Shown: positions 53,051 through 64,000 of the stretch, one piece after another
Layout: each line of letters opens with the position of its first letter
Numbering within the stretch: position 1 is the first letter of the stretch
Origin: Trileptium ribeirensis
Lineage: Eukaryota > Nematoda > Enoplea > Enoplida > Thoracostomopsidae
NCBI GenBank assembly: GCA_030248225.1
Contig: JASANE010018708.1
Span: forward strand, 50,982-114,981
Direction: 5' to 3'
DNA: 64,000 bases
Position numbers and translations under genes: made by a program
Notes under the pieces: generated by a model
Seen by the model: only the letters and a program-made list of their open reading frames with translations
What the model was told of the DNA's origin: nothing
Databases searched by the model: none

Positions 53051-54779
53051 CAAACCCAACGTCTAACGCTATGCTGTTTTAGTATTTATGGCAATATGAA
53101 TAAAATGGGAGTCATGTACAACTAAGGCATTTAGCACTGATGCAGCATTTTGCTGTAGGAAGCTCAAAAATAGTAATAAGTAAAATAGAGCAGCACAGTT
53201 CAAATTGTTTAAACTTGTAGTAATATATTTTTGTAAATAAAGTCAAAATTGACATGACCTATTAGGTGTAAATTGACTAAATTAACGATAGCAGTTTCCG
53301 CGCTTACGGCTTGTTGAGCTTGCAATAGTTTCGAAAGTTTTACTAGTCCCAATTAAATCTTTAAAAAATCATTTTATTGCTATAAATTGTACATCGTGAA
53401 ATGGTCATTAGAAAGTTTACATCGCCTGGGTGTTGGAATGATGAGGCTCTAAATGAGGGACAAGCTTCCGCCGCCACCAGATTTAGGTTGCTGATGCCCA
53501 CACATACAGCAGGCCTCCACAATTTCCTGGTTAAGTGTCTCAGGTTTATAAACGACTAATGCAACGCGTGTTTTTTTGTTATTTATATGTAGTTGCATTG
53601 GTGTAAAAAGCCTGTAACTCTACTTTAGTCAGATTTTAGATATTTATGATATTAATTTTGCATAAAATATCTGTTATTACGAAACAGTGTTTAGCACAAA
53701 CCAAATACAACCTTCAAAATTAATTGCTAAAAAACATCAACTATTGTGAAAACCTAATTTAAATGGGTTTGCTTCTGGCGTCTGATATTATATGCTTTAT
53801 TAGCATAAAAAATAATGCCAAGCTTGTAATCTATATAGTTGTTGAATTTTGACAATAATTGTCAAAGCTTTCGAAAATTCTTCGCACTTTTCCTGACTTT
53901 GTAATTCTACTCCAAAAAAATCTGAATTTTCAAAAATTGTCATTTTAGCTCATTTTTTCGCTGTTTCAAAGATTTAACTGTGTAATTATTCAGTCGTGAT
54001 ATATACAGTTTTGAAATTTGTTGCAAAACGGTATTTCTTATAAATAAACATTGTCGCAGATTCCATTTAAATTTTTGGGAATGCAATAAATTTGGACGGG
54101 GATGCGAAAAGTTTAACGGATACGAAACTGAAATTGAGTTTCCCTCCCGACAGGATTTTTATATCAGGTTATCGAATTTTTCAACACATAATTCCCTGGA
54201 TCCAAACCGGCTCAGCACCTACGTGGGTAGACATTTTAATTCCTGCCTCTTAACTGTTACAGTAGGCTCCTACGTTGAAGAAATGACAGCAAATGGCGAG
54301 CAATCCCTTACTGTATATAGACGCCGATATAGGCGATATCAAGCTGCCTTAAAAGAGTTGATAGCAAAGCTATCGGTCACAAGAAACTACACAAATCTGG
54401 TAAAATTTTCTTTACTGTAGGTTTTCAAATAATATATGATGATTTGTGGCCTAATCTCCTGTATCCGTCGAGGCAAGCGGTTTAGATTTCGATCTGGACA
54501 GTTTTTAGGTACGCGACCAAAATCCTTTCAGTCATGAAAATATAAAAAAACCGCGGTTAAACCTTGCTATTCTGAATGTAAGCTGAACGGCAACAGTTTA
54601 CCAAATGTAGTTCACTCATGTCAAACGCCAGCTCACTGCGCAAAAACATCATACCATCGAAACATAACTAGTATATCTAGCATGCGAGGGTGAAAAGGGG
54701 TGAACATGATTATATTCATAAGTTGTCATTTTGTGTAATCACCTGTAGCAGGCTGCGTTTGGACCTACAGAACCCTGAG
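53051..54779. other. AT-rich DNA, nothing recognised
   Basis: Short open frames (such as 54223..54420 plus) show no known family. Confidence 0.4.
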
Positions 54780-55260
54780 CACATTGAAAAAAGTAAAATC
54801 TTGTCGCCCCTAAACCCATCCAAAACAACTTAAAACAGTTGAAGTATTTCTGCTGGTATCTATATAAGAAAAACCATCGTACTCAGTGTACCAAAAAACT
54901 TCTATATAGACAATGCTTGACGCCTTTACCATTACCAAACAACTAAAGAAAGACTATATTCTGTTAATCGCGTTCATTGACCCTAAACCCATTGAAAACC
55001 TATGAAAACACATAGAATATGTGTGATGGAATCTAGATAACTATATAATTGTATTCAGCGTTCAGAAAACCATAATATAAACCAGTCTTGATGCCCTATA
55101 AGCAATATAGAACCATACAAATGAACACACGCTACATTTTGGTAATCGCGTTGGTCGGCCGTAAAACACTTGAAGCCCCTGCAAAAGGTATAATATAGTC
55201 TAGCTGGACTCCATATAACGCAATCAGCGTATGCAGCGTGCTTGATAACATACAGGTTCT
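54780..55260 (+). repeat. Degenerate ~175-bp tandem repeat (about three units)
   Basis: The word order t(t/g)gtaatcgcgtt, cctaaacccatt, aaaacctatgaaaa, tctatataa recurs from about 54798, 54966 and 55144. Units are diverged but keep the same order and spacing (168-178 bp). Confidence 0.6.
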
Positions 55261-56738
55261 TATTGTAATGTAAAAACAATCAATAATATGCCGAAATTTA
55301 AAAATCGAACGATATTTCTGTAAACAAACCATATTCGGCCCCACAGCGACCTCGGGATGGTCACATAAGAAAGTGATGTTCAGTATAGTTGTGGGCATGG
55401 ATGGGCTGATTTTATATGGTTGCCAACCGGTATCGCGATATTTGAGATACAACACTGGTACCTGTTGGCGAGCTTTTTCAAAGATCCCTTAAAAATCTGT
55501 TTTTGCAATTTTCGACCGGAGGAGTTATCGGTCAACTAAACGGAACATCACAATCCCTTTTGCGATCGAATAAAAAAATTACTGAAATCCATCCACCCGA
55601 AGATGAGTTATAAATGGCAGCGACAGACAAAAAGAAATGTTCACGATGTTGCCCCGCCCCCCAGCGCCTTCAGCGGAATCTCTGCTCGCTCCGTTTCAAT
55701 AACACAGAATTATGAAACAAGCAGTATTGAAAATTTATTGTGATATGTATTTCAGTGCATTGAATTGGAATTTATTTTATACCGTTAGAGATCGGCCTAT
55801 GGGAGCCGTCATAATACGATGAAGGGCTGCAGCGTTTGTGATATTTAATGGGAACTCTACTTCCAGCTTACACTCATGTGTCGTGTAAAAGTGAATAACA
55901 ATTATAAAGGGGAGAGTATATAAACATTACATTTCATTAAAGATATTATTGTAACAAGTTTTTAACAAATTTTAATATTGCCAAGAAGTAAAAACTTCGG
56001 AGTGACACAGAGGATCAAAAAAAGTCGAAATGATTTTTTCGGAATATAGTTGAAATAGGCATTTTCTTAATATCCTCATCGGACTGATAAATTATTATCA
56101 TAGTCAATACAGTATCTTAGCGAAATTCAGGCGTGTGGACCATCAAGAAAGCCCCCTAGGAAGTCATAAATGGTGTTTACTTTAAGCTAGTCCAGTCGAC
56201 CACGCTTATAGAGTTTAGCTTACAAAAGCCTAGACGATTTAATAACTGGTTACATGTATTTCGTATGCAAAAAACCATACAGCTCAAAAGCTACATTAAA
56301 AAACAAATGATGCACGTAAATATACAGAGTAGATATAAATATCGGTTATAATAGCTAGTTTTACCCTAGGTTATAGCAACCATTTTATTCTGCTGCTGCT
56401 GGGTAACTTTTGAGTAAACTAAACAGCTGCTGTAGCAATATTTATGATTTTTTCAGTGGATGACAAAACAAGAAAGACGCGTGGGCTAGACATAAAGTGT
56501 GATCCAAATCGTCTTTCCAAATGTGTACTGCTTTTGTAACTATTTTGCTGGCCATAACCGCGCAATTAGGGACGCTAGCTTTCTGTGTTTATTTTTGCCA
56601 TATTGTGCCGGTTTATTGTTGTTACTTTCTGGCCACTCTAATTTATTAAGCCTAGAGAAGCTGATCGTTGTAAAACCCGAACCTCTGTGACAGTTCAGAC
56701 GACCGGTGGTGTAATGTAGGCAACGTTTATTAAAACAT
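55261..56738. other. AT-rich DNA, nothing recognised
   Basis: No gene or element seen. The minus-strand frame at 55132..55455 has no known homologue that I can name. Confidence 0.4.
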
Positions 56739-56772
56739 GGCTGAGTGGCCGAGCGCGCTGGCCAGTCTTACC
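56737..56772 (+). ncRNA. tRNA-like 5' half (A box), possible SINE or tRNA relict
   Basis: catggctgagtggccgagcg followed by cgctggccagtc resembles the D-arm region of class II tRNAs (Leu/Ser) and holds a good A box (tggctgagtgg). No B box follows within 80 bp. It is probably a decayed tRNA or a tRNA-derived SINE head. Confidence 0.3.
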
Positions 56773-57263
56773 AATTTAGAATGTAGGTATACTACTCTCC
56801 TCGGCACTTGACTTTTCACATTTGGAGATTTTTTTGATCCAAGCAAATATATGATACTTCTAACATATAAACTCATTATGCGACTAACATAATAAGAAAA
56901 GATGATTGAAGACATTGCTAAGTCATTTATTCTATTGATGTGTATTGATAAACGATGAACTAAAATGCAAACTCCAGACTGTGTTGGTTCATAAATATTA
57001 ACGAGTAGAACTATAGGAGCAATAGTCGCAATACAACAGGCTGCATTTAGAACATATGACCGTAAAATTGTAGAAACCGTGCGAATGATCTAGTCAATAC
57101 AGGTACTGGCAAATCTGTTAATTACATAGTATCGCAGCAATATCGTTCAATTATGGCGCATCGCTGTATTCTAAAGATCTAGAGGAAAAGTTAATATTTG
57201 AAACGACAATCATGTGGACTTTAAAGACTGCTTGTATTAAAATGTTGCTTAATCCTTTCATTT

Positions 57264-57601
57264 ATAATGTTGCCCTCAGGCAACAAATATATCACATGTT
57301 TTATCTCACCTGCTGCGACTGTGACAGTGTTTTTCATAATGTGGCGAAAAGCAAATAAACACTCCCGCTCCTAGCAACATTTGTTGATATACTGTAGCTA
57401 TCCTTCTGTCATGTCAGTGATGTGGTCGTGTACATAATTTAGGCAGCCAAAAGTGTGCTAAAATTTTTGGTTTAGGTTAGTTAAAAAATGTACCTTTTAT
57501 AGTGGTAACTTAGATAAGTTTTTTGGTTACAGTTTTCAATTTATTCACGATAACCGTCGATTACGACAGTTTAAACATCTGTTGCCTCAGGCCAACGTTA
57601 T
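57264..57601 (+). mobile_element. Candidate small TIR element (~340 bp)
   Basis: The left end ataatgttgccctcaggcaa and the right end (complement of ataacgttggcctgaggcaa) match at about 20 of 24 positions, and each end is itself palindromic (gttgcc ctca ggcaac). No ORF lies between. The target duplication is unclear. Confidence 0.4.
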
Positions 57602-60600
57602 GATAAGGTGTGGAATCTGTTAGTTATGATGTATATTTAGGAGCACGGTTATTTCGTGTTGAAATGATAACCTTTCCGTGTAATGTGCTTTACTTTGCTG
57701 ACAATAAAAACCTGTAAAATAATGCTAACAGTTATGACATAGCGCAATTAGGAGGACGTCTCTTGTACGCAATCTTGACTAACCGAAGTTCCGTAAATAC
57801 AATTATCTTCTAAAGCATAGAAACAAAATGATTTTTAATACTGGCAATTGGGACTACTACCATCCATCTATACATAGCGTTTTCATTCGTGCGTCGTCGA
57901 TTAAATATATGCTGTGTGAGATGCGCACCTATCTTGGAGTATTCATCTGTATCTGCTCGACTAACACGCATCCAATGAAGCATACTGAGATTCTCTGATG
58001 TGTGTATACGTTTTTGGACGGTACGACACCTGTGGCGTGAAGCAATTTGAAGAAATTAAATTGTTAGATATGTACATGCGGAAAAGCAACTGTATTCTGG
58101 TTGGATCACGCGAACCAGGACAGATTCGGCATGTCTCGGTCCTTGCTCAAGTCTCTTCGTTAAGCCTGTGCTAACCCCGATGATAGGGAGGTAGCGTACG
58201 AATCACCGAAGAAAACATATTAACTGCGAATAATATTCAAGTGCTTCATCCAATTAGCATCAAATCCGTGGCTACTATATTAGCGACATTGCGACATGTA
58301 GAAACTTGTGGCTGAAAATGATTTGTCGCTATGTAGATCTAGCCTGAAAATTGCGCGCGAACTGGTAATGTAAAACGTGCATTGGTTGCAGTTCACAGAT
58401 AAGAATGCCGCTACGAAATTGCATTAGCGTGACATTCCAGTAGCGATTCAGATAAACCGCCAAATGTGCTGCACTCCGCTATATCCTGGATCTTGTAACA
58501 ATGCTATGCCGGGGCTATTGGCATTTGGCAATAATGTGCCCAAGAATGGGCGTTGTCATATTTGCCAGCTAACAGCTACAATTGTCTGCCAGAGATACAC
58601 CGTGCACGAATGAGAAGCATTTTATTATTTACGTCTGCATGCGATTTGGGGGAGGCATCTCTCCGACCTAGTTTTAGGCTGCGTATATGGCTCATTCATA
58701 TGATGATCTTATCTCATGCTTAGGCTTAGTATATCGAGGACAGTACAGCCTGCATAACATTACTTACGCGCTTCATATTGACTTTAACCGGCAAAAGTTG
58801 GGTTGCTCATATTAATGCTAGTACTATGGAAGTTTTATCAATTCGGTCCAAATAATTGGACCAAGTTTGCGGACGACTACAGCTATATTTGAGTAAATTT
58901 GGGCATTAAATCGGCACTTTTTGATTATTATTTCCCCTAACTAAAACATCTTGTATTGAAGTCTGAGGAACACGTGTGCAGAGTAAGTTATTCCGTCATC
59001 TGTTTTGTATTTGTATGCCTCTATAAAAATAAACCTGAACCAAGCCAGTCTTCCGCTGTTATACCTTGCCATAGGGAATTGGTAAATGATTATAGGCCTT
59101 TAAAAAGAGGCGATTGCACCAGTGTTCCACATAGAAAGAAAAACTGCAGTGGTACCGATGGTGTCAACCCTCCGTGTATGGAACCCATAGACTGCGTTAG
59201 TCTAATTTGGGTGAAATCTTCCAGACTTTTAACAAGATAGAGATGAAAAATCATAATTTTTCACCTCTTATAGCCACGAACAGATGACTTTTGCACATCC
59301 AGCGGCGACAGTACATGCACCTAATTGCTTTCCGATACACGAATACCTAATATGATGACACCAACAAATTTAGCTAAATACGTCGATATGGTCTAAGTTT
59401 TAAATATATCAGTAAAATTTGCAAAATGCAAGCTTTATATCATGAAATGTACAGAAACTAACAATGCTTCGGCCAAAATGGGTTAAGCAGTGGGTCACAC
59501 AGTTTAACAAAAGAGCATAAATAGGTTTTGAGCAATAGAAGACCTTAACTCCCTACCCATTATGAGCATGCATGCATTTGTATTTTTTAAATCTAAAAGC
59601 CTGAATATAACCGATTTAGTACAACGCAATAATTTGAATACTACTGTTAACTCTTCATGTACAGTTAGCCGCTTTGACATGGATTCCTGTCCAGCTTCTG
59701 TAATAGTGTGACATAATGTTATCACTAGTGAGTATTTAACGGGGTTTATTATGCTATTGATTAATATATATTAAGTGTCCGTCATACAAATGATAATTTC
59801 CAAATCCAGTATACATGACCAAGCGTGAATACTAAAAAAACTCAATAACACAGAACACTAAACTGGCTATATTTGCGGTTTTGTCTTCGTTCTACGAATT
59901 AGACTGAACAAGAAGTTTATGTCTACTTAAATATCAAAGAAATAGCTTCAGAGTCAATAACAGCTAAGGACCTGCGACTGTTTTATTTCGATCTTTGCAA
60001 TTATACAGTTCACTAACCATCATATTATATTAAGAAAAATAAATGAAACAGTTTAAGAACAAAAATGTATAAACATACAGCAAACTCAGGCTGTCATGCA
60101 ACCACCGGCTGTAACCGAATGGAAATGATTAAAAAACAATGACACTAGTTCAATTATAGTATTGATTTAACTATATTTTCAGGATTTCAACGCTAACTAA
60201 TTTAATATAAAAACGGGTCAGGTTTAAAAGTAGCTTCAAATTAATTAAACATATTTAATATCTCTAAGTTGTATAAATTCAATGAAAGGAACATTTAAAT
60301 TTAATGTGTAGTTTTGATTTTAGCAGTCAGCCATAAATTTTCATTTTTTTATGTTTTATTTTACATTTTATATATTTTATTTCATGAAATGTAGAAATAC
60401 AAATTTTACCCAAATTTTATTCTTTCATATAATTCTTTTATGCCTATTATATTGACAAATAATATCACACAATGTTGATTTGCTGGGTGCTGTCAAATGT
60501 TATTCCCTTAGAATTCGTGATTTTCAAACTATGCATCGATGGCTCAAAAGCGGTAAAGCAATTTCCATGTGTATAGTGTGAGCACATAAAAACACAAGTT

Positions 60601-63600
60601 GAAAAATATAATCAATTATTTTACAGTTGAAGTGTGAAGGCGAAAGCTGTTGTCAAAAAACCTTGGCGTGGTCGAGCTGGTAACTCTAACGCGTACTTCA
60701 ATTTAATAAAGTGATGCCTGCAATCGCAGGCTATTTAGCCAGAAATACAATGATTTTGGACGTCCTAAATATGTGTATTTATTTGGTGCTTGTGTGGCAG
60801 TGTGATTGCACCTTTAGAAAATGCAATTTTACTTATCAAAGGTTTCTTGAACCCACCAATTCTAGGTCGTTTGGGTTTGGTTTCACTTAAGCGATATGTC
60901 GCATGGATAATAGTTGATATTGTTTCGCTTCTTCGGTGTGATTTGCTTTGTAGCATGATCAAACTAGAGATATGTACCCATCGCAGATGCGGATCGTGAA
61001 GTATTAATAACTTTACTATGATGCAACTATATTGAATCATTCCTACATTCAAGAATTCAAATATGCCAATTTATTGATTGTCAAAATGGAAACACATAGC
61101 GACAACTTAGTTACATAATAACCATGTTTATTCTTGTCTGATATTGCGCCTCCAAATACTATAAGAAGCATAGTGCAAATATTTTGCGTTTTATAGATTA
61201 CACCGGTAATTAGATTTGTGTCTGCTTTTGATAACAAACTATATAGGGTCGGACTGTTCGCCAATATTTTTGTGCTATCAGCGAACGAGCTAAAAGCACA
61301 CGCTTGTTTAAAAACTCATAACAGTTATCATATTATGCGTAGTAGTTTGGCTAATCAATTATTAAACCAAATTAAACTATATTAAACAATTTATTTCCTT
61401 ACATCATATTCGATTCATAAATTGCTCTTATTTCAGATTTCTATCACAAGTCTCATAGCAACCGCAGGTGAATACTTTATTGATTAGAGATTATTATAAA
61501 TTAAGTATGACTGGCAGTTGCTGACCAGATGACGTCGTATTGTTGATATGACTTTGCGTCAATACTTTCGGCTAATTAGGGAAGGGAACACAAATATACT
61601 CCAGATTTTGCTTTCAGGTGATATTTTCAAACCGCATTTCACATATTCCAAGCGGACCTTTAAGTGCTATAAAACCAAACACAGTAGAGCAGGCAAAATT
61701 CTTCATATTTACAAACGAAAAAAGGAATATTAAATATACAAAAATATGTAATAAATATGTAAAAAACTCCGATATCCAATTTGTAATTCTATGAATTTTA
61801 TTAATATTATTATAACTATTGGTCAGAGCTGTAAGACCGTGACGTTGTTCTCACCTTTTATCAGAGTGTACATTATACCTATGCGGCATTACACTGTCCC
61901 AATGTGGTCATAATAGACCTTACCAATCCGACGGCTGCAGTTTGATCACCAGTCCAAACTGGTATGCAGAGAACGTTTCAGTTTGGACAATATGTATTAA
62001 AGTCATAGGGCGATGTCATCACAACTGATGTCATAAAAACGGAAATTATCAAATTTACCAGTGTTTAAACACAAGCAATCGTTCGATATACAGTTTCAAA
62101 TAAAGCCAAAGTGATGAAATATGTTTTCGAAATTTCGTCAACGAACTGTTTTGATCCGAAGTCTTCAGGGGCACCCGTACACAATGTCCAAGAGATTTGT
62201 ATAGACCATAATCGACGATAAAGGCGAGCCTGGCATACAATGGTGCGCTTTATATTGCAGTAATACAATTCTCTTAAGAACATAAAATGTTTCAATAACG
62301 CATAAAAACTTACGCAGCGGTATTTTCAGGCAGAACTACTTGCTAAATCCTGCAAATAGCACATTGAAGCAATTGCAAATTTTAAGCTCAATGAAATTTT
62401 TCATGAAAGTAATTTATAGTCAACTTTGTACAAAATTTCAAAACAGTCTCATACATAACATCACAACAACGACGTGTATTTAATTCAACATATTTCAGAA
62501 ATATACCTTCACAATTTCAAGCTGGGGTTTAAGTTCTAGGAATCGAACAATAGCACTATTAATGAACATGCCATGTTATGGTATTATGTGCACAGATCAA
62601 CAGCTACCAGGGGAGCAGGAATTGTTAGAATCATTTTTCTGTTCATCTGTAACCGAATTTGAGCCACAATTAATTCAGCAACCTACTTAGTTGTTAGGGC
62701 TAAGGACCAGCAAGTGCATGGGGTGTTAAAACGATATTTACTTCTCTACTTAAAACCATTTACAGCCTCTGAATGAATAATATATATGTCTTATGAAACC
62801 AAAAAGATAAACGAAATATTTTGTTAAACTTTATGTGATCTTCCGCCTCTTGAAAACTTTCATACAAGTACACGGAAACTTCAGTTATACCACGGTTGGT
62901 ATGTTTGGAACATCAATGCTGCTATTCACGCTTAGATCATATTTTAAAGACGAAGTTTATTGTCAACATTCCTGTTCATATGTCAACTTTCAGACTCAGC
63001 GTAGCTTTTATATGATCATTTCGTGCCGGAAATCTACCCACAATGTTCAATTTGACGTACGATGGAGTTGGTGTTTTGATGTACAGTAGACTGAGAAATA
63101 ATGAATTGTAAACAAACTACCGATTTAGTTAAGGCAATGTAAGCTTTCCGTGATATCTGCTAGCCTGGGGCATTGTTTTTTGCGTTATTCTAACTGTGCA
63201 AATGTCAAATCGTTTCGAAACTTTTACGCCTGTAATTTTCTATATGTTATGAACTGCTGCGACTAATTTACTTTAAGACAAAATATATACTCAGTCTAGG
63301 TAAGTACACGTACAGGTCCCGCTGTGTGTGTATTGACGTTTTGCAAGTGAAGCTTATTTGAATAAAATTGACGCATCCCATTGTATTATTGAGTTGAAAA
63401 AGTGTGTCGTAGTACACCATTTGTTGCAAACGAAATATGAATAAACCACCTAATCAAGTATCTTCTTTCCAGCTTATGTGCAAATTTAAAGCTGTATATT
63501 TCGGAGGATGCATAAAAAATAAATTTAACATTTAAACATGATCGACCCGAAGGACAAGGAAATTTTATTCATGCACTTAAATTTCATTAAGAAAAATTTA

Positions 63601-64000
63601 TTGGAAGCAATATATTGTACTGGATGCAACCGTCTTAAAATTCTACTGACGTCGTGTTCAATTTACATCCTGATCGACATCCTTTCCGATAACACATCCA
63701 CAATTTTGCCTAATCCGAATCCAGATTACATGGCTTGAAAAACACAGCCAACATGCAAGCGCGACTTTGTACGCACGTAATCAGATTCCGTCGATTCTCA
63801 TCGAGCTCAATGTGTGCACCACTAGAAATATTCTATTTCATTAATTAGTTACTAGCGCTAAATCTAGACAGCGGCTGGGTTGTACCGTCGGCCAACTTCG
63901 CATTAGTTGATGTCCCCTCACCTTAGGGTAACGCGTGGCACCGTAACATCAAAACTAAGTAGTCCTTAGGGGTGTCGCCCAGAGCTGACCAATTGGCCCG
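57602..64000. other. AT-rich DNA, nothing supportable
   Basis: No open frame has recognisable domains and none exceeds 100 codons. One weak tRNA-like stretch (60664..60736) includes gcgtggtcgagctgg and a variable-arm-like hairpin gcctgc aatc gcaggc but lacks a T-arm. Composition becomes less AT-rich at the very end (after 63890). Confidence 0.4.

Noticed and set aside
60664..60736. tRNA gene
   Set aside because: A-box-like and variable-arm-like hairpin words are present but no T-arm/B box or acceptor stem pairing; at best a relict.

Overview
The window is animal (invertebrate-like) genomic DNA. It is mostly AT-rich, has no bacterial-style operons and no recognisable host gene, and is dense in transposable-element remains: a giant Ty3/Gypsy-type LTR element, a CR1/L2-type non-LTR 3' end with an (ATT)n tail, Penelope-like elements, short TIR elements and several minisatellites. 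A marine or other lower invertebrate is my inference from the repeat mix. The species cannot be read from the sequence.

The dominant object is one LTR retroelement on the minus strand, 2158..27021 (24,864 bp). It has two ~3.14 kb LTRs (5' LTR 23885..27021, 3' LTR 2158..5295; both TG...CA in element orientation), a primer-binding-site candidate, a polypurine tract and a 2.7 kb leader with GC-rich palindromes. Three long ORFs lie in the SAME reading frame. ORF1 (16041..21146) is a 1701-aa Gag with a CCHC knuckle, a ~1000-aa low-complexity middle and a C-terminal unknown domain (here 'X'). A single TAG separates it from ORF2 (7524..16040), which starts with a second diverged copy of X (X'). ORF2 continues into an internal signal/TM segment, a class-I-like Env glycoprotein (furin site, fusion peptide, TM anchor), then protease, RT, RNase H, integrase and a basic tail. 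No ATG lies near the start of ORF2, so TAG readthrough is the simplest expression model. ORF3 (6186..7385), in the place where errantiviruses and retroviruses keep env, instead encodes a NADAR (YbiA-like, ADP-ribose-processing) domain fused to an SGNH/GDSL-like domain lacking its catalytic Ser. A strong splice donor in the leader and a strong acceptor just before its ATG suggest a spliced subgenomic mRNA. Domain order is therefore gag-X-(stop)-X'-env-pol / NADAR-SGNH, instead of the usual gag-pol-env.

Left flank (1..2157): the start of a basic ORF running off the edge, a long hairpin and a pair of ~180-bp direct repeats. Right flank (27022..64000): gene-poor AT-rich DNA with an 83-bp tandem repeat, the CR1/L2 fragment (31940..32565), a ~145-bp degenerate tandem array (34040..34790), two inverted copies of a ~490-bp TIR element (36399..36892 and 42989..43468, the latter inserted in a Gag-like ORF relict), a head-to-head pair of Penelope-like fragments (39100..40740), 81-bp and 58-bp minisatellites, other short duplications and GC-rich islands. 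From about 57,600 to the end I see almost nothing recognisable.
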